NCBI GenBank assembly: GCA_963618735.1
Contig: CAVEUM010000013.1
Location: 1-64,000, forward strand
Source: CAKUFA01 sp963618735
GTDB lineage: Bacteria > Bacillota > Clostridia > Christensenellales > Aristaeellaceae
Length of the DNA stretch: 64,000 bases
Direction of reading: 5' to 3'
The translations under genes were made by a program, and so were the position numbers. Positions 59,651 to 64,000 of this stretch are shown in pieces. Under the pieces are notes generated by a model that made no database searches, was not told the origin of the DNA, and saw nothing but the letters and a program-made list of their open reading frames with translations. Each line of letters opens with the position of its first letter. Within the stretch, counting starts at the first letter, position 1.

Positions 59651-61911
59651 CAGACAACCGCCGTGAAAATCTCGCCTGGGTGCTGCCGCTGCTGAGTGTC
59701 GGACTCACCCTGGGCATCCTTTGCGGACGCAGCGCCTCCACGCCTCTGTACGGGATATTGGCACTGGCGCTGGGGATCATCGCCGCCGTTTTCCTTCACG
59801 ACACAGGGCGTAAGGCCGCCATGCTGGTCGTTTTCTGCGCCCTGGGCACGGTTCTGGGGCAGATCAGTTATCACCCATCCCTTCCCGCTGAAGGGGATTA
59901 TGTGATTGAAGGTGTGGTGTGCGACAGTGTCACCACGGACAGCAGCACATACCGCACACGAACCAGGCTCACCAATGTCAAGCTGAACGGCGAGCCCCTT
60001 TGCGGCGTGGTCTACTGGAGCTGTTACCCTCAGAGTGACGTGCTTTCCCTGATCACTCCCGGTGCCCATCTGACCTTTACAGGCTCCGTATACGAACCCT
60101 CTGGGGCTGAAAATCCCGGCGGCTTCGATTTCCGTGAATATCTGCTGGGGCAGGGCATCAGCGTAGGCGTTTACGGCTGTACGGATCTCGCTTTAGCAGA
60201 AGGCTTCTCCTTCTCCCTGAAGGGCATCGCCGCCACCCTGCGGGAAACGCTGTCGCAGCAGCTATATGCCGTGATGGGCAGGGAAAATGGTGCGTATGCG
60301 GTGGCCATGCTCCTTGGCAGCAAGTCCGGCCTGCCTGAGGATGACCGTGCCGCTTTCTCCCGCGTAGGTATCGCGCACCTGTTATCCGTCAGCGGTTTCC
60401 ACGTAGGCATCTTAGCGGGACTGCTGTCTTTTCTGCTGGGCTGGTGCTCGCCCAAGTTCCGCTTTGCAGTCTGCGCTGCGGTGCTGGCCGCCTACTGTTT
60501 GCTCACAGGCATGAACGCCCCCGTCATTCGCGCTTCTCTGCTGGTGCTGCTGGTGATGTTCGGCAGAGTTTGTCATCGGCGCTCGCTGGGCATCTGGATG
60601 TGGTGTGCCTGCTACTGCCTGACGCTCCTTTTCCGTCCCGCACAGCTCACCAGTGCCAGCTTTCAATTGACCTATGCTGCCGTGCTGGGCATCATCCTGG
60701 TTACGCCCGCTCTTCAGCGGTTATGGAAGCCTCAGCACACATTCATGCAGAAAATTTGGAGCATGCTCTGCGCCTCCATGGGCGCGCAAATCGGCGTGTT
60801 TCTTCCCCTGTGCTACTGGTTTCAAAAGCTCCCCTTGCTTGGGCTTATCATTAACCTGGCGGCACTTCCCTATTCTTCCGTTCTCATCGGTCTGTACTGG
60901 GTGGTGCTGCTATGTTCCGCTGTGCCTGTTGTTGGGCCGTTTCTCGGCACCATTGCCAGCTATGGAACGTCCCTGCTGACCGCCGCTGTGCGCCTGCTGG
61001 ACACACTTCCCATCACCAATCTATGGGTCAGGCAGGCGAATATCATCACCCTGCTGGGCTGGGCACTGATTCTTTTCAGCTGCGTAAAGGTTCTTCGCAT
61101 CAAGCGTCGAAATCTTATGGTGCTCCTTGGTGTTGCCATAACGGCATTGTCTCTGGTGGTATGGCCGCATCAAGGCACGGAGTACATCCAGTTCAGCGTA
61201 GGCAATGCAGACGCCGCCCTGCTCTATGATGAGGATGTCGTCACGGTAATCGATACAGGCGAAGGCGATGGCGTGCTGGCAGATTATCTCCGTCAGAATC
61301 GTCTTTCCGTTGACCATCTGGTGCTGACGCATCTTCACCGCGACCATGCGTTAGGCCTTACCGACCTGATGGACGAAGGCATTCCCGTGAAGGAAATCAT
61401 TCTCCCCTGGGGTGCAGAAGACGCTTCCGTGGATGCTTCCGTTCTGCCTCTGCTCCATCAGATGGAATCCATGGGCACCACAGTGCGAACCATGGGACGC
61501 GGCGATGTGCTGGTGCTTCCTTCCGGCACACTGACAGCACTCTGGCCGGAAACGGGGCGTGTACGCGCCGGGCAGGACGCCAATGAATCCAGCCTGACCC
61601 TGCTTGGAAACATCAAAGGAACCACGCTTTTGTTCACTGGTGATTTGGACGGCCGCTATGAAAACTACGCCGCCACGGAGGTTGACATCCTGAAGGTTGC
61701 CCACCACGGTTCTGCCGCCAGCAGCTCTGAGACATTTCTGAGCAAGGTATCCCCCACCGTCGCCATCATTTCCGGCGGCGATGCCAAGCGGCACTTGAAC
61801 ACCGCCGCCAAGCTCCCCGAAAGTACCGTTTACGGCACGGAAAGCTGCGGCGCGATTATGATTCATTTCACCGAAAATGCCTATACCGTCGAAACATGGA
61901 TTGAGGACTGA
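59644..61911 (+). CDS. comEC: ComEC/Rec2 DNA uptake channel
   Basis: 755 residues, all three parts of the family. An N-terminal membrane pair and OB-like domain (about 60-180, with FTGSVYEPSGAENPGGFDFREYL) come first. The Competence domain with 7-8 helices spans about 210-500 (RVGIAHLLSVSGFHVGIL). The C-terminal metallo-beta-lactamase domain starts near 520 (FSVGNADAALL) with THLHRDHALG near 560. It carries single-stranded DNA through the membrane in natural transformation and may degrade the other strand. Other com genes are not in view. Confidence 0.96.
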   Translation: MLTDNRRENLAWVLPLLSVGLTLGILCGRSASTPLYGILALALGIIAAVFLHDTGRKAAMLVVFCALGTVLGQISYHPSLPAEGDYVIEGVVCDSVTTDSSTYRTRTRLTNVKLNGEPLCGVVYWSCYPQSDVLSLITPGAHLTFTGSVYEPSGAENPGGFDFREYLLGQGISVGVYGCTDLALAEGFSFSLKGIAATLRETLSQQLYAVMGRENGAYAVAMLLGSKSGLPEDDRAAFSRVGIAHLLSVSGFHVGILAGLLSFLLGWCSPKFRFAVCAAVLAAYCLLTGMNAPVIRASLLVLLVMFGRVCHRRSLGIWMWCACYCLTLLFRPAQLTSASFQLTYAAVLGIILVTPALQRLWKPQHTFMQKIWSMLCASMGAQIGVFLPLCYWFQKLPLLGLIINLAALPYSSVLIGLYWVVLLCSAVPVVGPFLGTIASYGTSLLTAAVRLLDTLPITNLWVRQANIITLLGWALILFSCVKVLRIKRRNLMVLLGVAITALSLVVWPHQGTEYIQFSVGNADAALLYDEDVVTVIDTGEGDGVLADYLRQNRLSVDHLVLTHLHRDHALGLTDLMDEGIPVKEIILPWGAEDASVDASVLPLLHQMESMGTTVRTMGRGDVLVLPSGTLTALWPETGRVRAGQDANESSLTLLGNIKGTTLLFTGDLDGRYENYAATEVDILKVAHHGSAASSSETFLSKVSPTVAIISGGDAKRHLNTAAKLPESTVYGTESCGAIMIHFTENAYTVETWIED

Positions 61912-61938
61912 GGAAAGTCTGCAGAAAGGAGTCCTTCC

Positions 61939-62973
61939 ATGAAAGAATCTGCCCCCAAGGGCATGAACTACAAGGACTTTATGCAAAGCCTGAAGCAGGG
62001 CATGGTCTATGGCGCCTACATGTTTGAGGGCGTTGAGGAAAACATCAAGAGCAGCACCCTGAAGGCCGTTCGCAAGGCACTTTTGCCCGAAGGTCTTGAA
62101 GAGCTGAATGAATCTGTGCTGGATGACCCTGCCACAGACACCATCATTGCCGCCTCGGAAACGCTGCCTTTCATGGCAGACAGGCGGCTGGTGCTGGTAC
62201 GGGATCTTGCCGCGCTCTCCGGTCGAAGTGAGACGGACGATCGTCTTTGTGATTACATCGCCCACGTGCCCACCTCCACCGCGCTGATTTTTTTCGTCCG
62301 CGGCAAGGCAGATGGGCGCAAGAAGCTGTACAACGCCATCCGCAAGTCAGGCCATGTTGTGTCCTTTGAGCGTTTGGCGGATGACGAGCTGAACCGATGG
62401 ATTGTGCAGGCCTTCGCGGAGCTGCAGAAGCAGTGTTCCCCCGCGACGGCTTCTCTGCTGGCTTTCACCGTAGGCAATGACACAGGACTTTTGCGCACAG
62501 AGATTGAAAAGCTGGCATCTCATGCCGGAGATTCACCGCAGGTAACCGATGAGGATGTTCGCGCCCTTGCGACCCGCTCCACCGAATGCACCGTGTTTGA
62601 AATGGTGGATGCTGTGGTGGCAGGCGAGCAGGGAAAAGCCTTCCGCCTGATGCAGGACATGCTGATCATGGGGCAGGAACGTCTTGGCATCCTGGCCATG
62701 CTGCTCAGGCAATTTCGCCTTTTGCAGCACGTGAAGATCATGCAGTACGAAAAGAAATCTGCCCAGGAAATTCAGCAGAATCTCGGTGTCCCGCGCTTTG
62801 CAGCAGATCGGTACGTCCGTCAGGCCAGGGGCTATACAGGCGGACAGGTGCGCCGCGCTGTGGACGTCTGCCTGCAAACCGAATTTGCGGTTAAGTCTGG
62901 CAAGCTCAATCAGGATGGTGCTCTGGAAAGTGCCATGCTGAAGCTTTTCGCGCTCAAAAATGGTGTTAAATAA
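61939..62973 (+). CDS. holA: DNA polymerase III delta subunit
   Basis: 344 residues. An N-terminal AAA+-like domain (YGAYMFEGVEEN near 26; ETLPFMADRRLVLVRD near 75) without Walker A, as expected of delta, and a C-terminal helical collar domain (QERLGILAMLLRQFRLL near 243). Delta opens the sliding clamp during loading. The order comEC-holA is standard in Firmicutes. A GGAG site lies before the ATG; the gene is 27 bases after comEC. Confidence 0.95.
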   Translation: MKESAPKGMNYKDFMQSLKQGMVYGAYMFEGVEENIKSSTLKAVRKALLPEGLEELNESVLDDPATDTIIAASETLPFMADRRLVLVRDLAALSGRSETDDRLCDYIAHVPTSTALIFFVRGKADGRKKLYNAIRKSGHVVSFERLADDELNRWIVQAFAELQKQCSPATASLLAFTVGNDTGLLRTEIEKLASHAGDSPQVTDEDVRALATRSTECTVFEMVDAVVAGEQGKAFRLMQDMLIMGQERLGILAMLLRQFRLLQHVKIMQYEKKSAQEIQQNLGVPRFAADRYVRQARGYTGGQVRRAVDVCLQTEFAVKSGKLNQDGALESAMLKLFALKNGVK

Positions 62974-62998
62974 TGTCCAATCATAAGGAGAAAAACGA

Positions 62999-64000
62999 AT
63001 GAACATCAAGCCTTTTGCCGTAGAAGAATGGATGAACGCTTACGAGACAGGTGCCCGTTACAACATTGCGGAAACCTGTGTGGACTCTGTTTCGCTGGAC
63101 GAATTATTTGACCTGGCAGGTGAAGACAAAAATGTCTTCCTGAAAAATCTCTGCGAAACGCGTCTGACCTATGGCGCCATTCTTGGCAGCGATGATCTGC
63201 GCCAGGGCGTTTGCCGGCTTTATCGCACTTTAACCCCCAACGAGATCGTTCCCACCCATGGCGCGGCAGGTGCCAACCATCACGTTTTTTGCTCGCTGAT
63301 TTCTTCCGGGGATCGTGTTGTTAGCATCATGCCCACCTATCAGCAGCTGTATTCCATTCCCGAATCCATCGGTGCAGACGTGGCCATTATGCATCTGAAG
63401 CAGGAAAATCACTATCTGCCTGACCTGGAAGAGCTGCGCCGTCTGGTAACCCCGAACACCAAAATGATCTGCATAAACAATCCAAACAACCCCACAGGTG
63501 CCCTCATGAGCAAAGAATTGCTGGAAAGCATTGTGGAGATTGCGCGGAGCGTTGGTGCCTATGTGCTGTGCGATGAAGTCTACCGCAATCTGACCCAGGA
63601 GGACGGCTATTTTGAATCCATGGCCGACCTTTATGAGAAGGGCATCTCCGTGAGCAGCATGTCCAAGGTGTTCTCCCTGGCAGGCATTCGCATGGGCTGG
63701 ATTGCCACCCATGATAAGGATGCTCTGCGTGCTTTCTGCTCCCATCGGGATTACAACCTGATTAGCTGCGGCATGGTGGATGATGCTATCGCGTCCCTTG
63801 CCCTGAAGCACTACGACAAGCTCCTCCGGCGCAATCGTGCCATTGTTCGCGAGAATCTGGCCATTCTGGATGCATGGATGCAGGCGCACCCCCACTTCTT
63901 CTACACCAAACCCCAGGCTGGCACCACTGCGCTGGTGTACTATGATTTCGATATCCCCTCCTACGATTTCTGCACCCGTCTCTATCACGAGACCGGCTCC
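62999..64000 (+). CDS. PLP-dependent aminotransferase class I/II, 3' end cut by window edge
   Basis: About 334 residues visible from the ATG at 62999 (AAGGAG upstream). The NNPNNPTGALMS motif lies near 160, DEVYRNLT near 190, and SSMSKVFSLAGIRMGW near 218 holds the PLP lysine (SxxK). It transfers an amino group between an amino acid and a 2-oxo acid; the aspartate-aminotransferase-like fold leaves the substrate open. It starts 25 bases after holA and may be part of the same operon. Confidence 0.93.
   Translation, partial: MNIKPFAVEEWMNAYETGARYNIAETCVDSVSLDELFDLAGEDKNVFLKNLCETRLTYGAILGSDDLRQGVCRLYRTLTPNEIVPTHGAAGANHHVFCSLISSGDRVVSIMPTYQQLYSIPESIGADVAIMHLKQENHYLPDLEELRRLVTPNTKMICINNPNNPTGALMSKELLESIVEIARSVGAYVLCDEVYRNLTQEDGYFESMADLYEKGISVSSMSKVFSLAGIRMGWIATHDKDALRAFCSHRDYNLISCGMVDDAIASLALKHYDKLLRRNRAIVRENLAILDAWMQAHPHFFYTKPQAGTTALVYYDFDIPSYDFCTRLYHETGS

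Noticed and set aside
1..64000. tRNA, rRNA, insertion sequences, prophage, origin of replication
   Set aside because: No cloverleaf with TTCGANNC arm, no rRNA segments, no transposase or integrase frames and no DnaA-box cluster were recognised on reading; small or divergent elements could be missed without a search.

Overview
The window looks like a chromosomal segment of a Gram-positive, Clostridia-like anaerobe, probably host-associated. This rests on strong AGGAGG ribosome sites, TTGACA/TATAAT promoters with 16-18 bp spacers, U-tract terminators, a T-box riboswitch, SpoIID, Big_2, L,D-transpeptidase and ECF S-component proteins, MscL with a zinc-ribbon tail, and several ferredoxin or FMN-binding proteins. 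I see no rRNA, tRNA, CRISPR array, transposase or phage gene. Coding density is high and base composition even, so most of the window reads as stable chromosome.

Layout. 1-6651 (minus): a probable operon of a 616-aa protein that may be a degenerate tubulin-like protein, a 1085-aa actin-like-ATPase (SrfB-like) protein, an alpha/beta hydrolase and an AI-2E-family permease (cut by the left edge). 6759-9967: MgtC, then a duplicated DUF1538 membrane protein with a tandem PII-like sensor. 10024-12145: a LytTR regulator with an NTF2-like front end, divergent from a rhodanese-TtcA-type thiolase fusion. 12189-16403 (minus): a tryptophan regulon in which a Trp-specific T-box controls a TrpXYZ-type ABC importer and trpS. 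16488-22916: glnS and gltX side by side, an ECF S component, mscL, and a five-repeat peptidoglycan-binding secreted protein. 22917-28700: a MATE pump behind a possible leader-peptide attenuator, a small membrane protein, an iron-sulfur/cupin/Crp-Fnr redox-response group, and two membrane-anchored coiled-coil proteins, one with an FMN-binding domain. 28727-37125: uvrA, a DUF362 ferredoxin, YitT, an AraC regulator, SpoIID-SH3, and a small secreted FMN-binding protein. 37203-47813: a 12-repeat Big_2 surface protein followed by a surface-glycan export operon (ABC permease and ATPase, two GT2 enzymes, a methyltransferase-kinase-coiled-coil protein resembling the WbdD chain terminator, another GT2 or GT8-like enzyme). 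47996-56539: second MATE, a short alanyl-tRNA synthetase without C-Ala, an L,D-transpeptidase, murG, recA, a ZIP metal transporter. 56662-64000: a GH31 glucosidase, then a metallo-hydrolase, comEC, holA and an aminotransferase cut by the right edge.

Themes. Cell-envelope work dominates: glycan assembly and export, peptidoglycan binding and cross-linking, MurG, surface Ig-like repeats. Tryptophan uptake and charging form one clear regulon. Least explained are the actin-like/tubulin-like pair at 1547-6651, the WbdD-like glycan terminator in an apparently Gram-positive cluster, and the DUF1538/tandem-PII pair. Several genes (MATE at 24386, murG, ZIP, the small membrane protein at 25030) have hairpins, some with U-tracts, between promoter and start codon, so transcript-level control in leaders may be common here.
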